A stretch of 64,000 bases of DNA from Avrilella dinanensis (GCF_002807015.1 NZ_NIPO01000001.1:1273158-1337157); one strand, 5' to 3'. Shown: positions 1-11,743, numbered from the stretch's first letter. Notes: generated from the letters alone by a model not told the origin. Translations and numbers: made by a program.

Positions 1-63
1 CAATAGCTAATGGGGGGTAAAAAGCTAATGCCTTATGGCTAATGCCTCTTGCCTGAAAAGCTT

Positions 64-173
<110 letters not shown>

Positions 174-181
174 TTTTAGTG

Positions 182-218
182 AAGCCTGTCTTGAAAAAGA
201 CAGGCTTTCTTTTTTTAT
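182..218 (+). terminator. rho-independent terminator after 5S rRNA
   Basis: An 11-bp stem (AAGCCTGTCTT with AAGACAGGCTT) closes on a GAAA-type loop and is followed by a T-run. It ends the rRNA operon. Confidence 0.9.
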
Positions 219-234
219 ACGAGCGGCGCAGTTC

Positions 235-308
235 GTCCCGATGACTATCGGGACTCGGGTCGCCGCCTTGTTTTAAGAGTCCTTTAAAGAAATGTAAAGG
301 ACTTTTTT
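235..308 (+). repeat. palindrome, duplicated 5S tail and second terminator
   Basis: A perfect 8-bp-arm palindrome (GTCCCGAT, loop GACT, ATCGGGAC; 235-254) is followed by a second copy of the 17 bases that end the 5S gene and its 3' flank (259-275 repeats 162-178). A second terminator hairpin follows (AGTCCTTTA with TAAAGGACT, then T-run, 278-308). It looks like the remnant of another 5S end joined behind the first. Nothing recognisable lies between 309 and the kmo promoter at 486 apart from an orphan TAnnTTTG box at 312-319. Confidence 0.6.
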
Positions 309-485
309 GTTTATCTTTGAAATAGATAAATAACTATTTGTGATGAGATTAAGATTACTTGCTTAGACATGTTTCTTTCGTTCGTGAAATTTTTGTTCTG
401 ATTCTTCCGGGTAAATATTTCCTTTAAATATTTCTTAAAACAGTATCTGTAAAGATATTATAACTATTCTATGCTCAAAAATGGT

Positions 486-493
486 TAACTTTG
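486..493 (+). promoter_or_regulatory. -7 box of the kmo promoter
   Basis: TAACTTTG matches the Bacteroidota consensus TAnnTTTG, 30 bases before the kmo start codon. No clear -33 TTG is seen at the usual distance. Confidence 0.6.
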
Positions 494-523
494 TGGCTTT
501 ATAAGTTTTAACTTTCTGAAAAA

Positions 524-1867
524 ATGCAAAAAAGTTTAAATATAGCTGTTGCCGGAGCCGGTTTGGTGGGAACGCTACTGGCTATATACTTAAAAAAAAT
601 CGGGCATCATGTTCAGGTTTTTGATAAAAATAAGGATATCAGAGAAATAGAGTTTTCAGGTAAATCAATCAATTTGGCGATATCGACAAGAGGCTGGAAA
701 ACGTTGGACGATATTGGTATTGGCGATAGAATCCGCCAGCTTGCTATTCCGATGGACAAGCGGGCTATTCATAAAGTCGATGGTAGCGTGACACATCAAA
801 AATATGGCGTTGACGGAGGGAGTATTTATTCGATTTCACGTGGCGGATTGAATCGTATTATGGTAGATATTGCAGAAGAATTTGGCGTTGAATTCAAGTT
901 CGAGCGTAAAATCTGGGACGTGAATTTGTCCGAACCAAGTTTGTTTGTCGGTAAGTCAGAACGAGGTGATTGGGAAGAATTACCGTTTGATAAAATATTC
1001 GGGGCTGACGGAGCTTTTTCCAAAATCAGAGCCAGAATGCAGAAGCAAAACCGGTTTGATTATTCACAGTATTTTTTACCATTGGGATATAAAGAATTGA
1101 GAATTCCTGCCAGTGCCGACGGTACGCATAAAATAGACAAAAACTCTTTCCATATCTGGCCTCATGGTGATTTTATGCTGATTGCTCTGGCGAATGAAGA
1201 CGGTTCTTTTACCTGTACTTTGTTCATGCCCTTTGAAGGAGAAATATCTTTTGAAAATATCAATACAGAAGAAAAATTACTTCATTTTTTTGCAGAATAT
1301 TTCCCGGATACCAAAGATTTAATTCCGGAATTAACGACGGATTATTTTAAAAATCCGACCAGTTCACTGGTAACTACCCAATGTTTTCCGTGGACTTACC
1401 AGGATAAAGTTGCTTTGCTTGGCGATGCGGCTCATGCCATCGTGCCTTTTTACGGTCAGGGAATGAATGCTGGTTTTGAGGATATTACCGAAATGTATCG
1501 ACAAATTCAAAAACACGGTGACGACTGGCAGGCGGTATTTGAAAACTATGAAAATGTCCGTAAACCCAACGGAGATGCTATTGCGGAATTATCTTTCCGT
1601 AATTTTATTGAGATGAGTACCAAAACAGCTGATGAAATGTTTTTACTTCAGAAAAAAATAGAAGCCAAGTTCACAGCTCTTTATCCCGAGCGTTGGTTGC
1701 CGTTGTATGACCGCGTCACTTTTAGTCTGCGTCCATATACCGAGGCACTTGCTATCGGAGATATGCAGCGTGACGTAATGAATGAAATCATGGCGACTCC
1801 GAATATCAGAGAGAAATGGGATACGGAGGAAATTATGCAAAAAATGTATCAATTAACTGAAAATTAA
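524..1867 (+). CDS. kmo: kynurenine 3-monooxygenase
   Basis: This is a 447-aa FAD-dependent monooxygenase that hydroxylates L-kynurenine to 3-hydroxykynurenine with NADPH and O2, in the tryptophan-to-NAD/anthranilate branch. The N-terminal Rossmann motif GAGLVG lies at residues 11-16. The DG motif (FGADGAFSKIRARM) is near 158-171, and the second FAD motif LLGDAAHAIVPFYGQGMNAG is near 296-315 and reads exactly like KMO. Length matches the family. No other gene of the kynurenine pathway is nearby. The start fits the -7 box 30 bases upstream. The map gene follows after 8 bases, so the two are probably co-transcribed. Confidence 0.93.
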   Translation: MQKSLNIAVAGAGLVGTLLAIYLKKIGHHVQVFDKNKDIREIEFSGKSINLAISTRGWKTLDDIGIGDRIRQLAIPMDKRAIHKVDGSVTHQKYGVDGGSIYSISRGGLNRIMVDIAEEFGVEFKFERKIWDVNLSEPSLFVGKSERGDWEELPFDKIFGADGAFSKIRARMQKQNRFDYSQYFLPLGYKELRIPASADGTHKIDKNSFHIWPHGDFMLIALANEDGSFTCTLFMPFEGEISFENINTEEKLLHFFAEYFPDTKDLIPELTTDYFKNPTSSLVTTQCFPWTYQDKVALLGDAAHAIVPFYGQGMNAGFEDITEMYRQIQKHGDDWQAVFENYENVRKPNGDAIAELSFRNFIEMSTKTADEMFLLQKKIEAKFTALYPERWLPLYDRVTFSLRPYTEALAIGDMQRDVMNEIMATPNIREKWDTEEIMQKMYQLTEN

Positions 1868-1875
1868 TCAATTCA

Positions 1876-2700
1876 ATGAGTTCGATAGTAATAAAAACAA
1901 GAGAAGAAATAGAATTAATGCGTGAAGCCGCACAGTTGGTCAGTAAAACGTTAGGTATGCTTGCTTCGGAGATAAAGCCCGGCGTAACCACTTTAAAATT
2001 AGACCAATTGGCAGAACAATATATCAGAGACCACGGCGGAAAACCTGGCTTTTTGGGATTGTATGACTGTCCGTGTACTTTGCTGACAAGTGTGAACGAA
2101 CAAATTGTTCACGGATTACCGACCGACCGACCTTTGGAAGATGGCGATATTTTGTCGGCAGATTTAGGAGCGATTGTTCACGAATATTACGGCGACCATG
2201 CCTATACGTTTAAAGTTGGCGAAGTAGCACCGGAAACCAAAAAGTTATTACAAGCCACGAAAGAATCTTTGTATGTCGGGATAAATGAATTCAGAGCCGG
2301 AAACCGGGTAGGCGATGTTGGATTTGCCATTCAGACTTATGCAGAAGAAAAAGGGTACAGCGTGGTGCGGGAACTGGTTGGGCATGGAATCGGGCGAAAA
2401 ATGCACGAAGGTCCGGAAATGCCTAATTATGGACGCAGAGGCAGAGGTAAGAAATTTGCGGAAGGAATGACCGTAGCGATTGAACCGATGATTAATATGG
2501 GTAAAAAAGAAATCAAACAGTTGAAGGACGGTTGGACAATCGTTACCCGCGACGGCAAACCTTCTGCCCACTTTGAACACGATGTGGCAATCATAGACGG
2601 GAAACCGGAAATCTTATCTACTTTTTACTATATCTACAAAGCTTTGGGAATCGAAAGTGACGAAGAAGACCAGTTCAGACAGAATAAATTAAACATATAA
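1876..2700 (+). CDS. map: type I methionine aminopeptidase
   Basis: A 274-aa cytosolic metallo-aminopeptidase that removes the initiator methionine. The five metal ligands of the pita-bread fold are visible: Asp96 and Asp107 (DLGAIVHEYYGD), His near 170 (GHGIG), Glu near 203 (EPMI) and Glu near 234 (EHDVAI). It lacks the N-terminal zinc-finger extension of eukaryotic type I enzymes. It sits 8 bases behind kmo and 16 bases before the M4 peptidase gene, probably in one transcription unit with kmo. The C-terminus is about 20 residues longer than in E. coli. Confidence 0.94.
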   Translation: MSSIVIKTREEIELMREAAQLVSKTLGMLASEIKPGVTTLKLDQLAEQYIRDHGGKPGFLGLYDCPCTLLTSVNEQIVHGLPTDRPLEDGDILSADLGAIVHEYYGDHAYTFKVGEVAPETKKLLQATKESLYVGINEFRAGNRVGDVGFAIQTYAEEKGYSVVRELVGHGIGRKMHEGPEMPNYGRRGRGKKFAEGMTVAIEPMINMGKKEIKQLKDGWTIVTRDGKPSAHFEHDVAIIDGKPEILSTFYYIYKALGIESDEEDQFRQNKLNI

Positions 2701-2716
2701 TCCATTATAATTAATT

Positions 2717-4741
2717 ATGAGGAAAAACAACCAAATCCTATCAAGAGCATTTTTAACATTATCCTTTTTTGGGTTAATGGGTATTTCATCTTTCGCTGAA
2801 AATACAAATAGCTATTCCCGTTTTTTAAACAAAAATTCCGTAGAAATCAATGCACAGGATAATCGATTGCCAAAAGTTGTTTCGCTGAATGAACAAGGAA
2901 CTTTCAGGGAAGATTTGACAGCATTCAATATTTCGCCGGAAACATTGACTAATGAGTTTCATACTATTTTTGGTTTGAAAGAAAGTGAACATACCTTTGA
3001 AAAACAACGTGATTATGTGGATAATATCGGTATGCAACACCAAATTTATCAACATAGCTATAAAGGTGTTCCTATTGAAGGCGAATTGGTTATGGTTCAT
3101 AGCAAAAATAACGTGGTAAAATCAATCAACGGACAAATTACCAATATTGAAGACCTTGATGTAACAAACATGCTTTCAGATGCGGAAGTGAAAAATATTG
3201 TTCTTGCCGGGCAAAAAGGAACTGCTGAAAAGATTAATGTTTCTGACAAAATAAAAACTATTATCAGTAAAATTCAGTTTGAAGGAAAAATTAATCATCA
3301 TGTAGTTAAAAAAGTTTATGTAATTAACGCGAATACTGCCGATATTAAAAATTATTATGTAGATGCAGTTTCTGGAAAAGTATTGTTTGAAGAGAATAAA
3401 ATATATCACGCTGATACACCAGGAACAGGAAAAACTTATTATCGAGGAAATCAGCCTATTACGGTGGATAGCTATAACGGGCAATATCGTTTGAAAGATA
3501 ACGGAAGAAATATTCACGTATTTAATGCGATTGATGTTTATAATATAGATTCATTTACTGCTCAGTTAATAGGCGATGTGTACGATTACACGAATGCTAC
3601 ACCTAATTTTACCTCGGCGGCGACTGAAGCACCGGTCGAGATACTTTGGGGATTAGCTCAAACTCACGATTATTATGCAGATATTCACCAGCGTAACAGT
3701 TATGATAACAACGGAAGTATTGTAAAAGGGTATTATAATTTTTCAGACGAAGTGTTCGGTTTTGGATTTAATGCTGGGGCTTATGCCATAGATGTTGAAA
3801 ACAATCCCTATATGTTGTATGGTATGGGGTACTCTGGTTTAATGGATATTGTTGTAGGATTAGATGTTGCCGGACATGAGTTTTCTCATTTGGTTATTTC
3901 TCGCAACGGTAACGGAGGTCTGATTTATCAAGGCGAATCCGGGGCACTGAATGAATCATTTGCAGATATGTTTGGTACGGCGATTGAGTTTTACACTAAT
4001 CTAAGTCCTAATTGGAAAATAGGAGAAAATATATGGTTGTTAGAGCCGGGACATATGAGAAATATGGCAAATCCAAAAGATGCTTATTCTGACCCGCTTA
4101 TGGACCAAAGACAGCCAGATACTTATGAAGGGGAGCTCTGGGCAGATACGAGTGGTACGACAGAGGCAAGTGATTATGGTGGAGTGCATACCAACAGCGG
4201 TATCGGTAATTATTGGTTTTATTTGTTGAGTGAAGGAGGTTCTGGTACAAATGATGTGGGAAATTCTTATAGCGTGACAGCTCAAACTATTCAAAAAGCA
4301 GAGAAAATTGCCTATCGTGCTTTGATGAATTATATGACAACGACTGCAACTTATATGGACGCTCGCGTAGCAACCATTCAGGCAGCTCAAGATTTGTATG
4401 GAGATGATTCTGCTGAGGCAGCAGCTGTTGCCAATGCTTGGTATGCAGTAAACGTAGGTCCTAACACGGTTTCTGTTACCAAACAAGAGTTCAAAAGTAA
4501 CATTACCGTTTACCCTAATCCGGTTACCGACAGCCAGTTGAATATAGATGTAAATACGGGTATTAGTTCAACTGTTGAAGTGGCTCTTTACGATGTGTTA
4601 GGTAAGCAAGTATTAAGTTCGCTAACTTTGGATAAAGGAAATAATACCATTGATGTAAGTGCTCTTACAGCTGGAGTATATATCTTAAAATTTGAAGCAG
4701 ATGGTTCGTATTACTCGCAAAAAGTAGTGATTACGAAGTAG
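2717..4741 (+). CDS. secreted M4-family (thermolysin-like) metallopeptidase with T9SS tail
   Basis: A 674-aa secreted zinc endopeptidase precursor. A signal peptide covers about residues 1-27. An FTP/PepSY-type inhibitory propeptide follows to about 220. The catalytic domain contains HEFSH (387-391; His387 and His391 as zinc ligands, Glu388 catalytic) and GALNESFAD with Glu413 as third ligand. The last 80 residues (from VYPNP, about 597) form a type A sorting domain, so export should go through the inner membrane by Sec and the outer membrane by the type IX system. It is likely an extracellular nutritional or virulence protease. It begins 16 bases behind map and ends at a strong terminator. 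Confidence 0.92.
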   Translation: MRKNNQILSRAFLTLSFFGLMGISSFAENTNSYSRFLNKNSVEINAQDNRLPKVVSLNEQGTFREDLTAFNISPETLTNEFHTIFGLKESEHTFEKQRDYVDNIGMQHQIYQHSYKGVPIEGELVMVHSKNNVVKSINGQITNIEDLDVTNMLSDAEVKNIVLAGQKGTAEKINVSDKIKTIISKIQFEGKINHHVVKKVYVINANTADIKNYYVDAVSGKVLFEENKIYHADTPGTGKTYYRGNQPITVDSYNGQYRLKDNGRNIHVFNAIDVYNIDSFTAQLIGDVYDYTNATPNFTSAATEAPVEILWGLAQTHDYYADIHQRNSYDNNGSIVKGYYNFSDEVFGFGFNAGAYAIDVENNPYMLYGMGYSGLMDIVVGLDVAGHEFSHLVISRNGNGGLIYQGESGALNESFADMFGTAIEFYTNLSPNWKIGENIWLLEPGHMRNMANPKDAYSDPLMDQRQPDTYEGELWADTSGTTEASDYGGVHTNSGIGNYWFYLLSEGGSGTNDVGNSYSVTAQTIQKAEKIAYRALMNYMTTTATYMDARVATIQAAQDLYGDDSAEAAAVANAWYAVNVGPNTVSVTKQEFKSNITVYPNPVTDSQLNIDVNTGISSTVEVALYDVLGKQVLSSLTLDKGNNTIDVSALTAGVYILKFEADGSYYSQKVVITK

Positions 4742-4765
4742 TTTCTTCAGTAATTTTCAAATTTA

Positions 4766-4798
4766 AACAGAGGTTATTATTTGACCTCTGTTTTTTTA
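4766..4798 (+). terminator. terminator after M4 peptidase gene
   Basis: A 9-bp stem (AACAGAGGT with ACCTCTGTT) is followed by a run of seven T. Confidence 0.88.
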
Positions 4799-4822
4799 TT
4801 TCTATTTTACAATAAATAATTA

Positions 4823-4850
4823 TTGTTTTTCGATAATTTATTTATCTTTG
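4823..4850 (+). promoter_or_regulatory. promoter of the DUF2975 cluster
   Basis: A -7 box TATCTTTG (4843-4850) has a possible -33 TTG at 4823-4825, 17 bases apart. It lies 24 bases before the first DUF2975 start. Confidence 0.6.
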
Positions 4851-4874
4851 TGAAGTAATTTAAACTTATGAAAA

Positions 4875-5387
4875 ATGAGAAAAATTTTTATTCTTCGGGC
4901 TATTCTTCAATTTATGTTGTTTTTTCTGGTCATGGGCGGAGTGGTACTTCTAGTCATGATTCCTTTAATTTTGTTTAATTCAGATTGGAATATTCCTGTT
5001 ACGATTTCTGGAAATGATATAGAAGAATATACTATTGGAACAAAAATCATTATGGCAATAGGAAGCATTGCTTATTTACTTTATGTATATGCAATTTATC
5101 TACTGAAAAAAACAATTGATTTATTTATTGAAAAGTTTTTGTTTGACGATAAAGTGATTAGAAATTTTAATACAATCGGAAAAGTGTTTATTATTGTTGC
5201 CTTGCTGACAAGTGTTTCTTCCTTTTTTTACCATGTATATACAAATCAGGAATTCGTATTGGATTTGACTGGTTATGATTCTGATTCAATGCTTTTTAAT
5301 ATTGCCATAGGCTTGTTCTTTATAACATTGAGTGAGGTTTTTAAAATAGCCAAAATACAAAAAGAAGAAAACGAATTAACAATTTAA
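4875..5387 (+). CDS. DUF2975 membrane protein, copy 1
   Basis: A 170-aa protein with four predicted membrane helices (about 8-30, 55-75, 95-115, 135-155), typical of DUF2975, a family of unknown function usually coded next to a YozG-like HTH regulator. That regulator follows two genes downstream. It shares the C-terminal hexapeptide ENELTI with the next two genes, so all three are tandem paralogues. The ATG at 4875 gives a normal length; an ATG at 4868 is out of frame. Confidence 0.75.
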   Translation: MRKIFILRAILQFMLFFLVMGGVVLLVMIPLILFNSDWNIPVTISGNDIEEYTIGTKIIMAIGSIAYLLYVYAIYLLKKTIDLFIEKFLFDDKVIRNFNTIGKVFIIVALLTSVSSFFYHVYTNQEFVLDLTGYDSDSMLFNIAIGLFFITLSEVFKIAKIQKEENELTI

Positions 5388-5398
5388 AAATAGAAATC

Positions 5399-5923
5399 AT
5401 GAAAACAAATTCAATTATTTTAAAAACAGTACATATCCTTTTTTGGATAGTATTCATCGGGCTGTGTATGAAAGCCGGAGCAATTTTAATTTCTTTTATA
5501 ATCAGTCTTTTTGTAAATGCAGCCGGAGCACAGAATTTATATTTAGGACTTGATTTATCCGAATTGTATGTTGTCAATAAACCGTATTATATTGCTATCG
5601 TGTTGTTATTGATTACATTAACGGCACTGAAATCATTGATTGCTTATTTTGCGGTAAAATTCTTTTTAAAGTTCAACTTGGTGAAACCGTTTAGCAAAGA
5701 ATTTGCAAGTTTGTTTATAAAAATCAGTTATATCTCACTCGGGACGGGAATTCTGGCAATAATCGCTAACGAATTTTCAAATTGGATTTTAAATCAAGGA
5801 GTAAATATTCCGATAAATTGGGCAGGTAGTGAAATACTTTTTTTTGCGGGGATTATTTATTTATTGGCATTGATATTTAAAAAAGGAATTGAAATGCAAA
5901 ACGAAAACGAATTAACCATTTAA
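5399..5923 (+). CDS. DUF2975 membrane protein, copy 2
   Basis: A 174-aa paralogue of the preceding gene with the same four-helix layout and the ENELTI end. It has diverged most of the three: the loop after helix 1 differs in sequence and it lacks the RxFEKxLFFDNKxI-type stretch seen in copies 1 and 3, carrying a LVKPFSKEFASLF segment instead. Gaps of 11 bases upstream and 2 bases downstream indicate one operon. Function is unknown. Confidence 0.72.
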   Translation: MKTNSIILKTVHILFWIVFIGLCMKAGAILISFIISLFVNAAGAQNLYLGLDLSELYVVNKPYYIAIVLLLITLTALKSLIAYFAVKFFLKFNLVKPFSKEFASLFIKISYISLGTGILAIIANEFSNWILNQGVNIPINWAGSEILFFAGIIYLLALIFKKGIEMQNENELTI

Positions 5924-5925
5924 TC

Positions 5926-6462
5926 ATGAAAACATTAAAAACATTTGGCTGGCTTTCACATTTTTTATGGGCATCGATGTTGGTGCTATCTGTCTTTTTT
6001 GGAATGTTAGTCTATTCCGATTTTAAGCATGCCAACCATCAAACGTGGTTGATAGAATTTATGGGCAAAGAAATTCCGGCTGAAAGCAACACCATTTATT
6101 TCAGAACTTTCCTGACCATTTCCTATCTTGTTTACTTGTTGTATTTCTATGCGGTTTTTCTTTTTAATTTATGTGTACGGCAATTTGAAAAACGCCTGTT
6201 TTTTGACAATAAAATCATCAGCCGCTTTAAAAAAATAGGCTTTATTTTTGTGGCAAGTTATATTGCCGTATTCTTGTTAGGAAAACTATTTACGATACAT
6301 TCAGAAAGAGTTATCACAAGTTCGACCAATTTGTCCGAACGAATTATATCCGAATTAAAAGCACCGTTAGGCGGGCTGATTATCGGTTTTTTCTTTCTGG
6401 TACTCAGTCAGGTTTTCAAAGAAGCAAAAAGACAAAAAGAAGAAAACGAATTAACCATTTAG
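5926..6462 (+). CDS. DUF2975 membrane protein, copy 3
   Basis: A 178-aa four-helix membrane protein, closest to copy 1: both carry an F(E)K-FLFDDKVI/RLFFDNKII segment after helix 2 and end QKEENELTI. The HTH regulator gene begins 3 bases after its stop, so membrane proteins and regulator are translated from one mRNA. Function is unknown; by family context it may work with the regulator in sensing. Confidence 0.74.
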   Translation: MKTLKTFGWLSHFLWASMLVLSVFFGMLVYSDFKHANHQTWLIEFMGKEIPAESNTIYFRTFLTISYLVYLLYFYAVFLFNLCVRQFEKRLFFDNKIISRFKKIGFIFVASYIAVFLLGKLFTIHSERVITSSTNLSERIISELKAPLGGLIIGFFFLVLSQVFKEAKRQKEENELTI

Positions 6463-6465
6463 CTT

Positions 6466-6675
6466 ATGGCAATTATAGTAAACCTTGATGTTATGCTCGC
6501 CAAACGCAAAATGCAGTCGCAGGAGCTGGCAGACAAAATCGGTATCACGACTGCCAACCTTTCTATTCTGAAAACCGGAAAGGCAAAAGCTATTCGTTTT
6601 TCTACGTTAGAAGCCATCTGCAAAGAGCTCAACTGTCAACCCGGTGATATTCTGGAATTTGTTGATGATAAATAA
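6466..6675 (+). CDS. small XRE/YozG-like HTH regulator
   Basis: A 69-aa Cro/C1-type helix-turn-helix protein with almost nothing outside the DNA-binding domain. The HTH runs about residues 9-60 (KMQSQELADKIGITTANLSILKTGKAKAI, then TLEAICKELNCQPGDILEF). The ending CQPGDILEF is characteristic of the YozG/YdaS-like regulators paired with DUF2975 proteins. It is the last gene of the four-gene cluster and may autoregulate it; no operator is evident. Confidence 0.85.
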   Translation: MAIIVNLDVMLAKRKMQSQELADKIGITTANLSILKTGKAKAIRFSTLEAICKELNCQPGDILEFVDDK

Positions 6676-6686
6676 ATACAAAATAC

Positions 6687-6718
6687 TTTTGCCGTTTGAA
6701 TCAAAAATGCTATTTTTG
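6687..6718 (+). promoter_or_regulatory. promoter of rpsF-rpsR-rplI
   Basis: A -33 TTTTG (6687-6691) and a -7 TATTTTTG (6711-6718) are separated by 19 bases, a close match to the Bacteroidota consensus, 33 bases before rpsF. Confidence 0.75.
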
Positions 6719-6751
6719 CAGACAATTTATAAAAATTAAATTTTTTACATT

Positions 6752-7093
6752 ATGAACAATTACGAAACTGTTTTCATTTTGAATCCCGTTTTATCTGAAA
6801 CTCAGGTAAAGGAAACAGTAACTAAATTCGAAGATTTTTTAGTTGCAAGAGGAGCGAAAATGATTGCTAAAGAGGATTGGGGGCTTAAAAAATTAGCTTA
6901 CGAAATCCAAAAGAAAAAAAGTGGTTTTTACCATTTGTTTGAGTACCAAGTACCAGGCAGTGCAATTAAAGAATTAGAAACAGAATTCCGTCGCGATGAG
7001 CGAATAATGCGTTTCTTAACAGTATCTTTAGACAAACACGCTGTTTCTTGGGCAGAAAGAAGAAGAGAGAAACTAAAAACTAAAAAAGCTTAA
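6752..7093 (+). CDS. rpsF: 30S ribosomal protein S6
   Basis: A 113-aa S6 protein of normal length that binds the S18 partner on the 30S platform. The N-terminus [19 protein letters not shown] and the central [22 protein letters not shown] are classic S6. It is followed after 2 bases by rpsR, then by rplI, the standard order, here without ssb or priB between. Confidence 0.97.
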   Translation: MNNYETVFILNPVLSETQVKETVTKFEDFLVARGAKMIAKEDWGLKKLAYEIQKKKSGFYHLFEYQVPGSAIKELETEFRRDERIMRFLTVSLDKHAVSWAERRREKLKTKKA

Positions 7094-7095
7094 TT

Positions 7096-7392
7096 ATGTC
7101 AAGTATCGAACAATCTGCAAAAGGTAAAAAAGACGGAGACATCAGATATTTAACTCCGCTTAATATCGAAACAAGCAAAGCAAAAAAATATTGCCGATTC
7201 AAAAGATCAGGTATCAAGTATGTTGATTACAAAGATGCTGATTTCTTATTGAAAATGCTGAACGAACAAGGTAAAATTTTACCTCGCCGTTTGACAGGTA
7301 CATCTTTGAAATACCAAAGAAAAGTAGCTGTGGCAGTAAAAAGAGCTCGTCACTTGGCATTGTTGCCATACGTAGGCGATTTATTAAAATAA
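7096..7392 (+). CDS. rpsR: 30S ribosomal protein S18
   Basis: A 98-aa S18 with the conserved core [22 protein letters not shown] and the [31 protein letters not shown] end. It forms a heterodimer with S6. The gene lies 2 bases behind rpsF. A 70-base gap with a short GC-rich segment separates it from rplI. Confidence 0.97.
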   Translation: MSSIEQSAKGKKDGDIRYLTPLNIETSKAKKYCRFKRSGIKYVDYKDADFLLKMLNEQGKILPRRLTGTSLKYQRKVAVAVKRARHLALLPYVGDLLK

Positions 7393-7462
7393 TCATCAGA
7401 ATAAAACTTAGTTGTTGGCGACGTTCTGTTGCCTAACTTCTAATTAAAAAAAGGACAACAAC

Positions 7463-7906
7463 ATGGAAATTATCTTAAAACAAGATGTGGAAAAATTAGG
7501 GTTCAAAGACGATATCGTAACAGTAAAACCAGGTTACGGTCGCAACTACCTTATTCCACAAGGATTAGCTGTATTAGCTACTCCGTCTGCTAAAAAAGTA
7601 TTGGCAGAAAACTTGAGACAAAGAGCTCACAAAGAAGCAAAATTGGTAGAAGATGCAAACAAAGTTGCTGAAGCAATCAAAGCATTAGAAATCAAAATTA
7701 CAGCAAAAGTTGGAGCAGGAAACAAATTATTTGGTTCTGTAACCAGTGCAGATATCGCTGAAAAATTGTCTTCAAACGGGCATAACATTGATAAGAAATT
7801 TATCTTATCTTCAATCGTTAAGAGAGTAGGAAAATATAACGCTACTGTTCGTTTACACAGAGAAGTAGTCGTTGATTTACCTTACGAAGTAGTTGCTGAA
7901 GTTTAA
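7463..7906 (+). CDS. rplI: 50S ribosomal protein L9
   Basis: A 147-aa L9 beginning MEIILKQDVEKLGFKDDIVTVKPGYGRNYLIPQ, the conserved rRNA-binding N-domain, then a long helix and C-domain (KLFGSVTSADIAEKL). Length is as usual. It is the last gene of the ribosomal operon, ended by the hairpin at 7929. Confidence 0.97.
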   Translation: MEIILKQDVEKLGFKDDIVTVKPGYGRNYLIPQGLAVLATPSAKKVLAENLRQRAHKEAKLVEDANKVAEAIKALEIKITAKVGAGNKLFGSVTSADIAEKLSSNGHNIDKKFILSSIVKRVGKYNATVRLHREVVVDLPYEVVAEV

Positions 7907-7928
7907 TCATTTAGCAATTAATACCATA

Positions 7929-7967
7929 AAAACCGTTTTGTCTGACCTCAGACAGAACGGTTTTTTC
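7929..7967 (+). terminator. terminator after rplI
   Basis: A 14-bp stem with one mismatch (AACCGTTTTGTCTG with CAGACAGAACGGTT), 4-base loop, followed by Ts. Confidence 0.9.
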
Positions 7968-8014
7968 TTTTGTATATACAAGAAAAAACTTAATTTAGCC
8001 AGTAAACTTTTGAT

Positions 8015-10491
<2,477 letters not shown>

Positions 10492-10503
10492 ATTTTTTTG
10501 TGA

Positions 10504-10548
10504 AAAAAAAAACAACCCTAAGATGAACTTCATCTTAGGGTTGTTTTT
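10504..10548. terminator. bidirectional terminator, ligA / serine hydrolase
   Basis: A 17-bp stem (10511-10527 with 10529-10545) is flanked by A-run and T-run, so it can end ligA (+) and the converging hydrolase gene (-). Confidence 0.9.
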
Positions 10549-10564
10549 GGATATTTCAATACTA

Positions 10565-11743
10565 TTATTCTGATTCAATAAAAGGGAAATTGCCAAATTC
10601 TTTGGCTAAACCTTTTGTTTTGTAAGCACTTGTAGAGTTGTTGTTGGCAAAACAGATTATCGCCACAGTATCTTGTCGAACCGTGACATAAGAAGTTCTG
10701 TTGCCACGCCACCAACCATTATGGAAGGTGTACTGGTCGCCGTCATCTTTGGGTTCAATAAGCCGAAAACCTAAACCGTAATTATTTTGTCCCGGTCTTT
10801 CGTAGCTATATCCTTTAAAAATTTCTTTTTTCAAATCTTTACTCAAAAAATCATCGGAATACATTGCCAGGTCAAATTTAACCATATCCCGTGGAGTGGT
10901 GTAAATATTTTTGTCGCCATACGTTCCGTCGAGATAATTCCAGTGCATACGTTTGTTGTTGATGTAATACGACTGCGTAACTTTCTCTTTTTTAGATAAA
11001 TCGTCCATCACGAAAGTATGACGCATGCCCAACGGATTAAGAATAAGTTCTCTCAATGCCATCTGAAAAGATTTTTCAGTAATTTTTTCTACAATCGAGG
11101 CGAGTATAACATAATTGGTATTAGAGTATTGGAAACGGGTATCAGGCGTAAATTCCAGTTTGATGTTTTTGCTGCCTAATAAATGTAGAACATCGTCGTT
11201 ATAAATCGTTTTAGTTCTGTCCCAAACACCTTTTTTCTCTGTAAAATAGCCGTAATAAGGAATGCCCGAACGATGATTGAGCAGCATTCTGACAGTAATA
11301 TCCTTGTAAGGGAAACTCGGTAAAATAGTATTGACTTTTTGGTCTAATTGCAGTTTTCCTGAATCTACTAATCTTAAAATGCTCATAGCAGTCAGGGTTT
11401 TTCCGACTGAAGCCACGTGAATAGGCGTGTTCTTGTCAATTTCCTTTTTGTCTTCGTAATTGCTGTAACCCTGATAGTCTTCATAAATAATCTGTCCGTT
11501 TTTGGCAACCAGAAAACCGCCGGAAAAATTACCTTTATTAATATATGAATGAAAATAGGTGTCGATAGCCGCTTTTTTCTCGATTAAATATTCGGGAGTC
11601 AGTGTAGAGCAAGGTACTTCAAAGGGCTTTTTTTCAAGCAGGTGTATGCTGGTTTGAGCCTGTGCGTCCTTAGCACAAGAAGTCGGCAATAAAAATGATA
11701 AACCGACTACGGTAATATGGATTAGATTACTTTTTCTCATCAT
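10565..11743 (-). CDS. serine hydrolase of the class C beta-lactamase/penicillin-binding family
   Basis: A 392-aa exported protein of Pfam Beta-lactamase type. The SxxK motif is S112-V-G-K115, the second motif is Y206-S-N208, and an HNG motif (FHNGWWRG) near 350 stands in the KTG position. The N-terminus is a signal peptide that may end in a lipobox (LLPTSC, Cys23), so it is probably periplasmic or lipid-anchored. Such proteins are more often peptidases or esterases than true beta-lactamases. A -7-like box (CAAATATA on the plus strand, 11749-11756) is so close that the second ATG at 11740 may be the real start. Confidence 0.85.
   Translation of the reverse strand: MMRKSNLIHITVVGLSFLLPTSCAKDAQAQTSIHLLEKKPFEVPCSTLTPEYLIEKKAAIDTYFHSYINKGNFSGGFLVAKNGQIIYEDYQGYSNYEDKKEIDKNTPIHVASVGKTLTAMSILRLVDSGKLQLDQKVNTILPSFPYKDITVRMLLNHRSGIPYYGYFTEKKGVWDRTKTIYNDDVLHLLGSKNIKLEFTPDTRFQYSNTNYVILASIVEKITEKSFQMALRELILNPLGMRHTFVMDDLSKKEKVTQSYYINNKRMHWNYLDGTYGDKNIYTTPRDMVKFDLAMYSDDFLSKDLKKEIFKGYSYERPGQNNYGLGFRLIEPKDDGDQYTFHNGWWRGNRTSYVTVRQDTVAIICFANNNSTSAYKTKGLAKEFGNFPFIESE

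Noticed and set aside
1-63. Short repeated words (GCTAATGCC; CAATAGCTAAT also near 16911) at the window start
   Set aside because: Too short and degenerate to call an element; probably intergenic drift.
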